DNA of 16,237 bases from an uncultured Saprospiraceae bacterium. GTDB taxonomy: Bacteria > Bacteroidota > Bacteroidia > Chitinophagales > Saprospiraceae. Shown here piece by piece: positions 7,323 through 15,889 of the stretch. The position numbers were made by a program, and so were the translations under genes. The notes below the pieces were generated by a model. It saw nothing but the letters and a program-made list of their open reading frames with translations. It ran no database searches and was not told where the DNA came from. The stretch covers positions 1 to 16,237 of the forward strand of contig CALHBW010000317.1 in the NCBI GenBank assembly GCA_937930625.1, given 5' to 3'. The number at the start of each line of letters is the position of its first letter. Position 1 is the stretch's first letter.

Positions 7323-7417
7323 GAAATAATTACGTAACTCATTTTAAATAATAATAAAAATAATTTATACCTAATAACCAATCACTAATCAACTAATCAC
7401 CAACCCCAATTTAAAGT

Positions 7418-8995
7418 ATGGAGAAATTTTTTAACACTGCGGGTCCGATTTCAACGAATCTACATTATTATGTGGATAGTAAAAACCGTTGGGATTTTGA
7501 TGAGGTGACCAATCTAATTGCACAGAGTAAATACTTTATTCTCCATGCGCCCCGTCAAACAGGAAAAACAAGTGCGTTGATAGCTTTAGCCAAATACCTA
7601 AATGATAGCGGAGCGTATGAGGCTGTTTATGCGAATGTAGAAGCTGCACAAGCTGCCAGAGAAAATGTATCGGCAGCCATGCAAACCATCGCAGGCAATA
7701 TTGCTCGTGACCACCAATACATTACAAATAAGGATTTACTTAGGGATAATTGGTCCTCTATTTATCAAGAATCAAATGCACATGCTGCCGTCCAATCTCT
7801 ACTCGAATTTTGGGCAAAAAACACCGATGTTCCTACTGTTTTATTCCTTGATGAAGTAGATGCTTTGATAGGCGATACGCTTATTTCGCTGCTTCGTCAA
7901 ATTCGGGCAGGTTATAATAAACGTCCGTCAAGTTTCCCTATTTCTATCATCCTTTGCGGGGTGCGGGATGTGCGCGATTATCGCATTCATTCTGCCCAAT
8001 CAAAAGAAATTATTACGGGTGGTAGTGCCTTTAATATCAAAGCAGAATCTCTGCGCTTAGAGAATTTTAGTCGCGAACATATCCAAGACCTTTATGGACA
8101 ACATACCGAAGCCACCGGACAGATTTTTGAGGAAGGTGTAGCGGATTTGGTCTGGCATTATACGAAGGGACAGCCGTGGTTGGTCAATGCTTTGGCGTAT
8201 CAAGCGACTTTCAATATGAAGGAAAATAGGGACAGAAACCGACCTATTACAGTCGAAATCATGAAGGAAGCAAAAAAACAATTGATACTCAGGCGCGATA
8301 CACATTTAGACCAATTGGTAGATAAATTGCAAGAACCACGGGTGCAAAGAGTGATAGAACCCATGTTGAGCGGAGATATATCTAGTCGCAATCATCGCCC
8401 CGATGATGTGCAATATGTACGCGATTTGGGTTTGATTGATGTCGAAATTAATGGGCAGATTAGTATTGCGAATGCGATTTATCAAGAGGTCATCCCAAGA
8501 GAATTGATGTGGACAATGCAGACGGGCATGACCACCAATCACCTTTGGTACATCCTACCCGATGGTTCGCTGGACATCCTGAAACTGCTCACAAATTTTC
8601 AAGATTTTTTCCGTAAAAACTCCGAACATTGGTTGGAAGTATATACCTACAAAGAGGCAGGTCCGCAGTTGCTACTGCAAGCCTATCTGCAACGCATTGT
8701 CAATGGTGGTGGAAGTATCGAAAGGGAGTATGCCTTTGGTCGGGGACGCACCGATTTATTTGTCGAATTTCCTTACGGCGACCATCAAAAACAAGAAATT
8801 GTCATCGAATTAAAAATCCTCTATAATAGCTTAGAGGCAACTATCGAAGAAGGATTGACTCAAATAAAATCTTATATGGATAAATGTGGTACCAATCATG
8901 GACATTTACTCATATTTGACCGCAGAACTAACCGAACTTGGGAAGAAAAAATTTGGGACAAAACCATTGAAGGCATCCACGTTTGGGGGTGTTAG
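7418..8995 (+). CDS. AAA-type ATPase fused to a PD-(D/E)XK nuclease-like domain
   Basis: This 525-residue cytoplasmic protein has an N-terminal ATPase: Walker A APRQTGKTS at 44-52 (Lys50), Walker B VLFLDEVDAL at 141-150 (Asp145, Glu146), a possible sensor segment around GVRDVRDY (181-188), and HYTKGQPWLVNALA (248-261) as in the winged-helix part of STAND/AAA-like proteins. The C-terminal domain has EREYAFGRGRTDLFVE (435-450) and EIVIELK (460-466), fitting a PD-(D/E)XK core with Asp446, Glu464 and Lys466. The arrangement resembles Bacteroidota and cyanobacterial proteins annotated as AAA-like or AAA-ATPase_like with a PD-(D/E)XK domain. Such families are often strain-variable and some are suspected of defence or selfish behaviour, but the role here is not shown. 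It is a lone gene with palindromic repeat elements on both sides; no methylase, toxin partner or integrase is nearby. Confidence 0.8.
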   Translation: MEKFFNTAGPISTNLHYYVDSKNRWDFDEVTNLIAQSKYFILHAPRQTGKTSALIALAKYLNDSGAYEAVYANVEAAQAARENVSAAMQTIAGNIARDHQYITNKDLLRDNWSSIYQESNAHAAVQSLLEFWAKNTDVPTVLFLDEVDALIGDTLISLLRQIRAGYNKRPSSFPISIILCGVRDVRDYRIHSAQSKEIITGGSAFNIKAESLRLENFSREHIQDLYGQHTEATGQIFEEGVADLVWHYTKGQPWLVNALAYQATFNMKENRDRNRPITVEIMKEAKKQLILRRDTHLDQLVDKLQEPRVQRVIEPMLSGDISSRNHRPDDVQYVRDLGLIDVEINGQISIANAIYQEVIPRELMWTMQTGMTTNHLWYILPDGSLDILKLLTNFQDFFRKNSEHWLEVYTYKEAGPQLLLQAYLQRIVNGGGSIEREYAFGRGRTDLFVEFPYGDHQKQEIVIELKILYNSLEATIEEGLTQIKSYMDKCGTNHGHLLIFDRRTNRTWEEKIWDKTIEGIHVWGC

Positions 8996-9000
8996 AACTC

Positions 9001-9160
9001 AATGCTACAATACTACAATGATAATGAGTGAATGAGTGAATTTTGAATGAGTAAATGAATAGATGATTAAATGAGTAAATATCATTAACACATTTAATCA
9101 TTTTTACATTGAAAAATATTCACTCATTCACTCATTCAAAACATTCACTCATTAAATACA
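9001..9160. repeat. TGAATGAG family element, copy 3, with nested 11-bp hairpin
   Basis: The left side has AATGAGTGAATGAGTGAA (9023-9040) and TTTTGAATGAGTAAATGA, and the right side has TTCACTCATTCACTCATTC (9118-9136) and further copies, giving a long imperfect inverted repeat. Nested inside, ATGATTAAATG (9063-9073) pairs perfectly with CATTTAATCAT (9091-9101) across a 17-base loop. Bases 9047-9081 match 1156-1190 (minus strand) at 31 of 35 positions. The opening words AATGCTACAA recur in reverse complement in copy 1. The element occupies virtually the whole gap between the ATPase and SH3 genes. Confidence 0.8.
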
Positions 9161-9166
9161 TTGCCT

Positions 9167-9580
9167 ATGAGCGAAAATAGTCCTTTACGATTAGAATTGA
9201 TTGCCTTTTTTATATTGGCGATTGTCTTCGTATTATGGTCATTTAAGCAATGTGATTCCGACCAAACATATCCCCGCAACAAAAAAACACGCACCGAAAA
9301 AAAACGCAAACGAAACACGACCAACAACGAAAAATATGCTACCTTATACGTGACGGCAGACAGTCTGAATATGCGTATTGCACCACATTTGGACAGTATA
9401 GTCGTCGCGCGTCTGCCGCGAACAGAAGCCGTTGCATTTTACGGGCTACGGACTTCTTTTCGACAAAAAATCAACATCAATAACACGATAAAAAATGAGC
9501 CTTGGGTCTATATTCGCACCCGAACCGGAAAAGAAGGTTGGGTATATGCAGGCGGATTGACATTCTACAAAATCAAATGA
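9167..9580 (+). CDS. Membrane-anchored SH3b-domain protein
   Basis: ATG 9167 gives 137 residues; a TTG six bases upstream is a less likely start. A single hydrophobic segment, LELIAFFILAIVFVLWSF (residues 9-26), should anchor the protein in the inner membrane. It is followed by a Lys/Arg/Thr-rich linker (about 35-55) and a bacterial SH3 (SH3b) domain at about 59-131, recognised by LYVTADSLNMRIAPHLDS, the PWVYIRT strand and the GKEGWVYAGGL end motif. SH3b domains commonly bind peptidoglycan or peptides. No enzymatic domain is attached, so the protein may be a sensor or scaffold at the cell wall; its partner is unknown. It lies between two repeat elements, and its stop codon (9578-9580) overlaps the first word of the downstream one, so it is probably expressed alone. 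Confidence 0.75.
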   Translation: MSENSPLRLELIAFFILAIVFVLWSFKQCDSDQTYPRNKKTRTEKKRKRNTTNNEKYATLYVTADSLNMRIAPHLDSIVVARLPRTEAVAFYGLRTSFRQKININNTIKNEPWVYIRTRTGKEGWVYAGGLTFYKIK

Positions 9581-9667
9581 GTAAATGAGTAAATGTTATT
9601 TGACGCATTATTGCATTAAAAATATTCACTCATTCACAATTCACTCATTCACTCATTAAAATACATT
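9576..9667. repeat. TGAGTAAA/TGAATGAG family element, copy 4
   Basis: The left side is AAATGAGTAAATGAGTAAATG starting at the stop codon of the SH3 gene. The right side (9623-9660) is ATTCACTCATTCACAATTCACTCATTCACTCATT. The core GACGCATTATTGCATT resembles the words at the centre of the other copies. The arms are imperfect complements: TGAGTAAA on the left pairs with TTCACTCA on the right except at one position per unit. Confidence 0.75.
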
Positions 9668-9702
9668 ACATTAGGGCAGTAATCATAATATAGTGTCTTA
9701 CT

Positions 9703-9829
9703 AAGTTCAAGATTAAGAATAAGTTCAAGGTTAATCTTAAACTATCTTTTTTGCATTAAATACTGATTTTTCAATGAATTGAAAATCAGATTTGGTTTTT
9801 CTATTTAAACTTCAACTTAAACTTATTTT
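9703..9829. repeat. AAGTTCAAG word-repeat element with nested hairpin, upstream of the PKD gene
   Basis: An 18-base unit is repeated in tandem, AAGTTCAAGATTAAGAAT then AAGTTCAAGGTTAATCTT (9703-9738). The inverted words AAACTTCAACTTAAACTTA lie at 9807-9825; AATAAGTT (9718-9725) and AACTTATT (9820-9827) pair perfectly. Nested between them, CTGATTTT-T-CAA (9763-9774) and TTGAAAATCAG (9779-9789) form a hairpin with a TGAA loop, followed by a T-rich run. The plan is that of the TGAATGAG elements with different words. It ends eight bases before the start codon at 9838, so it must contain the 5' untranslated region. Confidence 0.65.
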
Positions 9830-9837
9830 ACCGCGCT

Positions 9838-12800
9838 ATGAAGTTCATAAATACCTATACAATACTCGCAACAGTTTTTTTGATGACTTGTTTTTCTACG
9901 GAAATAAATGCCACACATATTGTAGGCGGCGACTTGTCGTATGAATGTCTCGGCAATAACCAATATCGCATTACGATGAGGGTCTATCGCGATTGTTTTG
10001 CAGGACAAGCGGGGCTTGATGATCCGGCAAAACTCAGAATTTTCACCGGACCAAACGGTAATACTCCTTTCGGTCCGGTACAGAATGTGGGTTTGGATTT
10101 CGACAATAATATCCCCCCTGTTATTAGTAATCCTTGTTTGACACCGCCGAGTAATATCTGTGTGGAAGAAGGCATTTATGAACGAGTTTTTACCTTGCCG
10201 TACAATTCAAACGGCTATCATATTTCGTATCAACGCTGTTGTCGAAACAACTCGATTACTAATATATTTAGCCCTGAATCTTCGGGCGCGACTTACACGA
10301 TTTATATTTCAGACGAGGCACAACAAACCTGTAATAACAGCCCCACTTTCACCGATTTCCCGCCTATCGTAATTTGTGCCGGACAAGATATTAACTTTGA
10401 CAACTCCGCCGTAGATGTAGAGGGTGACCAACTGGTATATAGTTTTTGTGCGCCATTTTTGGGTGGCTCTACTTATACGCCAACTCCCGATGCTACACCG
10501 CCGCCTTACAGTCAGGTTATTTTCGCACCACCCTTCACGGCAGCACAACCGCTTGGCGGTAATCCCGTCGTTACTATTGACCCGGTGACAGGTTTGATTT
10601 CGGGTGTGCCCACGCAATTGGGGCAGTTTGTGGTCGGGATTTGTGTGGAAGAATACCGAACCATTAATGGCGTACAGACGCTCTTGAGCCTCACCAAACG
10701 CGATTTCCAATTTAATGTGGTGAACTGCGAACAAACGCTCGTCGCCGCAATCGCCTCCGAAATTGTAATTGATATTGATGAATATATTGTCAGCGAATGT
10801 GCCGACCCCACAATTACTTTTGAAAACCTTAGCTACCCCAACGAATTGATTGACAGCTATTTGTGGAATATTGATTTGGGAAATGGCGATGTGTTTACTT
10901 CTACCGCAATAAATCCGACACATACATTTCCCGGTGTTGGTACGTATGATGGTACGCTTGTCGTCAATCCCGGAAATCCGACTTGTACCGATACGGCGGA
11001 TATTATTGTCGTCATAAACCCTGATATTACGGCAGATTTTGAGGTCAGTTTTGACCCGTGTTCGCTTGACCCGATTCAATTTACCGACCAAACTATCGCC
11101 GAAGCCGGCGGCGTGATATATGATTGGAATTTTGGTGATGGCACTACTTCCGACGAACAAAATCCTTCACACGAATACGCTCCCGGAAATTACACCATCA
11201 CGCTCAATGTAGAGGATGTCAATGGTTGTACCGACCAAACCTCACAAGATATTACCTACTTCCCTACTCCCGACCTTGCATTTGATGTGAGTGACCCGAT
11301 TGGCTGTGGTGGTCATTCGGTGACATTTACCAATAATTCAGCACCACTCACCAATGATTATGATATTGAATGGGATTTTGGAGATGGAAATTCTTCTACA
11401 GAAAATTCGCCTACAAATGTCTATGATACCCAAGGTTCGTATGATGTGACACTCACAATTACCTCACCAACAGGCTGTACAGATACAGAGACTTTTTCGA
11501 GTATAGAAATACAATCCGGTCCCCTGATTGGCTTTGATTTTTCAGACCCTTGCATTGTTGGACCTATTTCATTTACCAATACAACAACCGCAAGCGGCGC
11601 GCCCATTACAAATACCACTTGGAACTTCGGCGACGGTAGTACTTCTTCCGAATTAAGCCCAACACATAACTACGCTACGCCGGGTAGCTACGACGTGACT
11701 TTGGTGGTCAGTGATTCAGAAGGATGTACCACGACATTAGAGCAGACGGTCAACTACTTCCCGCCATCTGTCATCAATACTTCTCCGAATATTACAGAAG
11801 GTTGCGAACCCTTAACCGTTTCATTTACAAATACTTCTGCCCCATTCACTGCTGACTATACCATCAATTGGGATTTCGGCGACGGAAATAGTTCTACGGA
11901 TTTTGCCCCGACACATACTTACGATACGCCGGGTACATATACCGTTTCAATTGGTATTTCGCCACCCGGTGCTGCCTGTACGAGTGAAGAAATTTATACG
12001 GATTTAATCACCGTAAACGCTTCCCCCGTAGTCGATTTTTCTTTTTCTGATTTATGTGAATTTGGGGCAATTGATTTTACGGGAAATATCGCGCAAGGTA
12101 GTGGTTCGATTACAAATATTGAGTGGAATTTTGGGGATGGAAATAGTTCCAATCAGCAAAGTCCTACGCACAATTATTCAGCTCCCGGTATTTATACTGT
12201 CACCTTGGATGTTACGGATGAATTTGGTTGTGCAGATAATTTTTCGGAAACTATAGAATACTTTCCTGCACCTGTTACCAATGTGAATTTTGACCCTGAA
12301 GGCTGTACACCATACACAGCAGTTTTTACCAATAATTCTGCGCCGCTAAATATTGGATACACCGTCGAATGGAATTTTGGCGATGGCAATACTTCCGTCC
12401 AAACCTCCCCTACCCACCTCTACGATACGCCCGGCACATACACAGTTACACTCACAATGACTTCGCCGAGTGGCTGTATTACGGAAGAAATTTATACGGA
12501 TGCTATTTTCGTACAAGAAGGTCCTATTGCAGCTTTCGATTTCTCCGACCCTTGCGAACTCGGACCCATCACATTCACCAATACTACCACACAAGGCGAT
12601 GGCGCAATCACGATGACAGAGTGGGATTTTGGCGATGGAAATACTTCTTCTGATAATAGCCCCGTTCACGAATACACTGACCCCGGAACCTATACCGTTA
12701 CCTTAGATATTACAGATGCCAATGCTTGTGTCAGTACACTTACACAGGACATTTCGTACTTCCCTTCTCCGGTGATTGATATTGTTTTTGATGCAGAAGG

Positions 12801-15549
12801 ATGTACGCCACACACGGTTACTTTTCAAAATAATTCAATTCCGATTACACCTACATTTACCTTTGAATGGGACTTTGGCGATGGCAATACTTCGGGCAGT
12901 TTGAGTCCTACGCATACCTACGATTCACCCGGTTTATATACCGTTTCTTTGATAATGACTTCTCCAAATGGCTGTGTGAGTCAGGAGACTTTTGTGGATG
13001 CCGTTTTTGTGCAAATTGGTCCAACGATGGCATTTAGTTATTCGGATTTGTGTGTGCTTGGTCCCCTACAATTTACAGACGAAACTACGATAGGCGATGG
13101 TGCACTCAACGGCTGGACTTGGGATTTTGGTGATGGAAATTCTTCTACCGACCAAAACCCTGTACACGAATATACCAACCCCGGCGTGTATAATGTTATA
13201 TTGACAATTACTGATGTAAATGATTGTGAAAATCAATTACTTCAAACGCTTGAATACTTTCCTTCGCTGGATATTCAGGTGGATATTCCCGATGCCGGGT
13301 GTACACCGCTTACTGTTGATTTTTTAAATAATACAAGTCCATTCACCGACCAATATACGATTCAATGGAACTTTGGCGACGGGAATATTTCTACGGAAGA
13401 AAATCCAACACATACCTTCACTGTTCCCGATACGTATAATGTGTCAGTGACAATCACTTCACCAACAGGATGCGAAGTGACAAAGACTTTCCCCGATGCC
13501 GTTTTTGTACAAGCCGGACCTGCTACTTCCTTCAATTTTGTATTCGATTCTTGCGCTTACGAACCCGCACAATACTTCGACCAAACCATAGCAGGCGATG
13601 GCAACCTCACGAATTGGAATTGGGATTTTGGCGATGGAAATACTTCTACAGAGCTGAATCCGACACATGCTTTTGATGACCCCGGCAGCTATGATGTGAG
13701 TCTGACCGTAGTGGATGATAATGGTTGTGAAATTAGTGCAACGCAAGTGGTCGATTGGTTTCCAACACCATTTATTAGCGTTGAACTTGACCAAGATGAG
13801 GGCTGTCAGGAACTGACTGTTTCTTTTGAAAATAATACATTCCCATTAGCAGGTTATGCGACTGATTGGGATTTTGGGGATGGCAATACAGGCACAGACC
13901 AAGAACCTGTACACACCTACCTGTACGCAGGTACGTATGATGTGAGTTTGGTGGTGACTTCGCCGATTGGCTGTCAGGAAACGGAATTTTATCCGGCATT
14001 GATACGTGTGGATTCTGTGCCGGCGGTGAGCTTCCTGCCGAATGATGGCACTTGCCTTGATGGTGTAGTCGAATTTACAGATTTAACGCCTTCAAATGGC
14101 AGCGATATTATCTCGTGGAATTGGGATTTTGGTGATGGAAATACCTCCACCGCGCAAAACCCGACACACGAATATGTCGTATCTGACACCTATGATGTGA
14201 GTCTCACGGTAGTAGCGGAAAACGGTTGTAGCAGTACCATTACCAACTCAATTAATTGGGAATATATACCCGGAATTGCCTTTGGTGTAGATGCACCGCA
14301 AGGCTGTCAGCCACACACCGTAGAGTTTATGAATGAAGCAGATTCTATCGCAGGTTGGACATTGGATTGGGACTTTGGCGATGGCGGTACAGCGACGGGG
14401 CTTAACCCCGTTCATACCTATCAAAATACGGGTATTTATGATGTCACTTTGACGCTGGCTTCGCCTTTTGGCTGTGTAATTGAAACGCTATATCCGGCTT
14501 ACATTCAAGTAGATACGATACCGATTGCTGATTTTCAATTTGATTATTCGTGTGAAGATGCAGCGGTGAGTTTCAACGATATTTCCATCGCAACGAGCGC
14601 GCCTGTTGTCGAATGGAATTGGGATTTTGGCGATGGCGAATTTTCTACCCAACAAAATCCTGAACATGTGTATCCGCCTGTCGCGGATGTATTTACCATT
14701 ACATTGACCATCACGGATGCCAATGGTTGTACAGATACCGCTTCGCAGGAAATTGACTGGTTTCCATCCGCACAAATTGATTTTGAAGCGGATGATGATT
14801 TTGGTTGTGCGCCGCATGTCGTGACCTTTTTCAATAATACCATGCCCCTCGACCCGACTTATGAGTTATTATGGGATTTGGGAAATGGCACAACGAGTAC
14901 CGAACTCGAACCTGTCGTGAATTACGATACAGGTACTTACACTGTTAGCTTGACGGTGACTGCCCCGACGGGTTGTGTCACCAATGTGACGTTGCCCAAT
15001 TACATCCAAGTCACCGCCCCACCTGTGGCTGATTTCACTTATAATCCCGATAATCCAACCAATCTGAATCCCGAAGTGAGTTTTACTGAAACCTCTGAAA
15101 ATGATACAGAATGGTTATGGGATTTTGGTAATGGAGACAGTTCAAATCAACCCAACCCGATTTATACTTATCCTGATACGGGTTACTACAACGTGACGCT
15201 ATATGTCTCACAAGCAAGCGGTTGTACAGATAGCACCACGCAAATTATAGATGTTTCGCCGGAATATACTTACTTCCTTCCCAATGCTTTCACGCCGAAT
15301 TATGATGATAAAAATGATGGTTTCAAAGGCAAGGGCATCACTTGGACTTTACAGGATTTTGAAATGACAATATTCAATCGCTGGGGTGAGCAAATCTTCC
15401 AAACCAATGACCCCAATGAAGCATGGAACGGACGTAAAAATAATAATGGGCAACCCTCTCCCAACGGCGTGTATGTGTATCTGGTCACGCTGACGGATGG
15501 GCGTGGGGAAGTGTTTGAGTATAAGGGGTATGCTACTTTGGTGCGGTAG
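9838..15549 (+). CDS. Giant PKD-repeat surface protein with gliding-motility/T9SS type B C-terminal domain
   Basis: This 1903-residue protein starts with a signal peptide (core TILATVFLMTCFS, likely cleavage after NA at residue 25) and a Bacteroidota-typical N-terminal region, THIVGGDLSYECLG...YRITMRVYRDC, extending to about 300. Then come 18 PKD-like beta-sandwich domains (about 310-1808), each with a W-(D/N)-(F/L)-G-(D/N)-G motif and a later PxHxY-GxYxVxL segment; the motif tryptophans run from Trp343 to Trp1761. Domains 2-17 alternate in two types, giving eight A-B pairs. Each domain has about two cysteines, which could form one disulfide. The last 94 residues (FLPNAFTPNYDDKNDGF, FNRWGEQIF, NGVYVYLV) are the gliding-motility-associated/T9SS type B sorting domain. 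A large adhesin at the cell surface is expected, as for SprB-like proteins, but motility is not demonstrated. No SprF-like PorP partner gene is visible downstream. Confidence 0.9.
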   Translation: MKFINTYTILATVFLMTCFSTEINATHIVGGDLSYECLGNNQYRITMRVYRDCFAGQAGLDDPAKLRIFTGPNGNTPFGPVQNVGLDFDNNIPPVISNPCLTPPSNICVEEGIYERVFTLPYNSNGYHISYQRCCRNNSITNIFSPESSGATYTIYISDEAQQTCNNSPTFTDFPPIVICAGQDINFDNSAVDVEGDQLVYSFCAPFLGGSTYTPTPDATPPPYSQVIFAPPFTAAQPLGGNPVVTIDPVTGLISGVPTQLGQFVVGICVEEYRTINGVQTLLSLTKRDFQFNVVNCEQTLVAAIASEIVIDIDEYIVSECADPTITFENLSYPNELIDSYLWNIDLGNGDVFTSTAINPTHTFPGVGTYDGTLVVNPGNPTCTDTADIIVVINPDITADFEVSFDPCSLDPIQFTDQTIAEAGGVIYDWNFGDGTTSDEQNPSHEYAPGNYTITLNVEDVNGCTDQTSQDITYFPTPDLAFDVSDPIGCGGHSVTFTNNSAPLTNDYDIEWDFGDGNSSTENSPTNVYDTQGSYDVTLTITSPTGCTDTETFSSIEIQSGPLIGFDFSDPCIVGPISFTNTTTASGAPITNTTWNFGDGSTSSELSPTHNYATPGSYDVTLVVSDSEGCTTTLEQTVNYFPPSVINTSPNITEGCEPLTVSFTNTSAPFTADYTINWDFGDGNSSTDFAPTHTYDTPGTYTVSIGISPPGAACTSEEIYTDLITVNASPVVDFSFSDLCEFGAIDFTGNIAQGSGSITNIEWNFGDGNSSNQQSPTHNYSAPGIYTVTLDVTDEFGCADNFSETIEYFPAPVTNVNFDPEGCTPYTAVFTNNSAPLNIGYTVEWNFGDGNTSVQTSPTHLYDTPGTYTVTLTMTSPSGCITEEIYTDAIFVQEGPIAAFDFSDPCELGPITFTNTTTQGDGAITMTEWDFGDGNTSSDNSPVHEYTDPGTYTVTLDITDANACVSTLTQDISYFPSPVIDIVFDAEGCTPHTVTFQNNSIPITPTFTFEWDFGDGNTSGSLSPTHTYDSPGLYTVSLIMTSPNGCVSQETFVDAVFVQIGPTMAFSYSDLCVLGPLQFTDETTIGDGALNGWTWDFGDGNSSTDQNPVHEYTNPGVYNVILTITDVNDCENQLLQTLEYFPSLDIQVDIPDAGCTPLTVDFLNNTSPFTDQYTIQWNFGDGNISTEENPTHTFTVPDTYNVSVTITSPTGCEVTKTFPDAVFVQAGPATSFNFVFDSCAYEPAQYFDQTIAGDGNLTNWNWDFGDGNTSTELNPTHAFDDPGSYDVSLTVVDDNGCEISATQVVDWFPTPFISVELDQDEGCQELTVSFENNTFPLAGYATDWDFGDGNTGTDQEPVHTYLYAGTYDVSLVVTSPIGCQETEFYPALIRVDSVPAVSFLPNDGTCLDGVVEFTDLTPSNGSDIISWNWDFGDGNTSTAQNPTHEYVVSDTYDVSLTVVAENGCSSTITNSINWEYIPGIAFGVDAPQGCQPHTVEFMNEADSIAGWTLDWDFGDGGTATGLNPVHTYQNTGIYDVTLTLASPFGCVIETLYPAYIQVDTIPIADFQFDYSCEDAAVSFNDISIATSAPVVEWNWDFGDGEFSTQQNPEHVYPPVADVFTITLTITDANGCTDTASQEIDWFPSAQIDFEADDDFGCAPHVVTFFNNTMPLDPTYELLWDLGNGTTSTELEPVVNYDTGTYTVSLTVTAPTGCVTNVTLPNYIQVTAPPVADFTYNPDNPTNLNPEVSFTETSENDTEWLWDFGNGDSSNQPNPIYTYPDTGYYNVTLYVSQASGCTDSTTQIIDVSPEYTYFLPNAFTPNYDDKNDGFKGKGITWTLQDFEMTIFNRWGEQIFQTNDPNEAWNGRKNNNGQPSPNGVYVYLVTLTDGRGEVFEYKGYATLVR
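11371..14874 (+). repeat. Tandem two-PKD super-repeat, period 498-504 bp
   Basis: The tryptophan codon of the WDFGDG motif in type B domains starts at 11371, 11869, 12370, 12868, 13366, 13867, 14368 and 14872. The steps are 498, 501, 498, 498, 501, 501 and 504 bases. Type B domains begin GC-x-P-x-TVxFxN and end TSPxGC; the type A domains between them begin with a (D/S)xC segment near FTN or FTD and end TDxxGC, often followed by YFPxP. The repeat unit is therefore a pair of domains, not a single one. Confidence 0.85.
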
Positions 15550-15560
15550 TACAAATAGAA

Positions 15561-15617
15561 CGCGGATTTAACGGATTAGACAGATTTACACGGATTTTTT
15601 CATTCGCGTAAATCTGT
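15561..15617. repeat. GGATTTA word repeat and hairpin after the PKD gene
   Basis: The words CGCGGATTTA, ACGGATTA and ACGGATTTTTT follow each other. ACAGATTTACACG (15580-15592) pairs with CGCGTAAATCTGT (15605-15617) over 13 positions with one mismatch, leaving a 12-base loop. It lies 12 bases after the stop codon of the giant gene and could serve as its terminator. Similar GGATTTA/GGATTAA words are, to my recollection, common intergenic repeats in Bacteroidota and other bacteria. Confidence 0.6.
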
Positions 15618-15699
15618 TTGCCCTTCTAAGTGAACAGACAAGAATATATAAAAAGAGTAAATTATTCCTGTTTTAGCTTATCATCATTATCACACTGCC

Positions 15700-15888
15700 A
15701 TGACATCAAACAAATCCTCTCGACTAGTAGGAATCTTCCTACTATTTTTCGCACTGCTCAATTTTCCGATAATTGGCTTGTTCAATAAAAATGTGATTAT
15801 CGGTGGGATTCCTTTGCTCTATCTATATCTTTTTCTTATTTGGTTAATTTTTATTATTTTCATGTTTCTAATTGTCAGAAAAACGTAA
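15700..15888 (+). CDS. Small two-helix membrane protein, DUF3311-like
   Basis: This 62-residue protein has two hydrophobic segments, LVGIFLLFFALLNFPIIGLF (about 9-28) and GIPLLYLYLFLIWLIFIIFMFLI (about 36-58), joined by the short loop NKNVIIG, and it ends RKT. The GIPLLYLYLF segment and the overall plan resemble small inner-membrane proteins of the DUF3311 type, which often precede sodium/solute symporter genes. No symporter follows here, so the resemblance is the only clue and the function is unknown. The start follows TTATCACACTGCC with no Shine-Dalgarno sequence. Two short hairpins follow the stop directly. A chance open frame is unlikely given the clean membrane topology. Confidence 0.65.
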   Translation: MTSNKSSRLVGIFLLFFALLNFPIIGLFNKNVIIGGIPLLYLYLFLIWLIFIIFMFLIVRKT

Positions 15889-15889
15889 C

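Noticed and set aside
7418..9580. ATPase plus SH3 gene as a two-gene defence operon
   Set aside because: A full palindromic element separates them, and the SH3 protein looks like a wall-binding membrane protein with no effector domain.
10309..11160. A 283-codon open frame on the minus strand inside the PKD gene
   Set aside because: It is antisense to clear PKD coding sequence, its translation has no recognisable domain, and similar long antisense frames recur along the repeats as a by-product of codon use.
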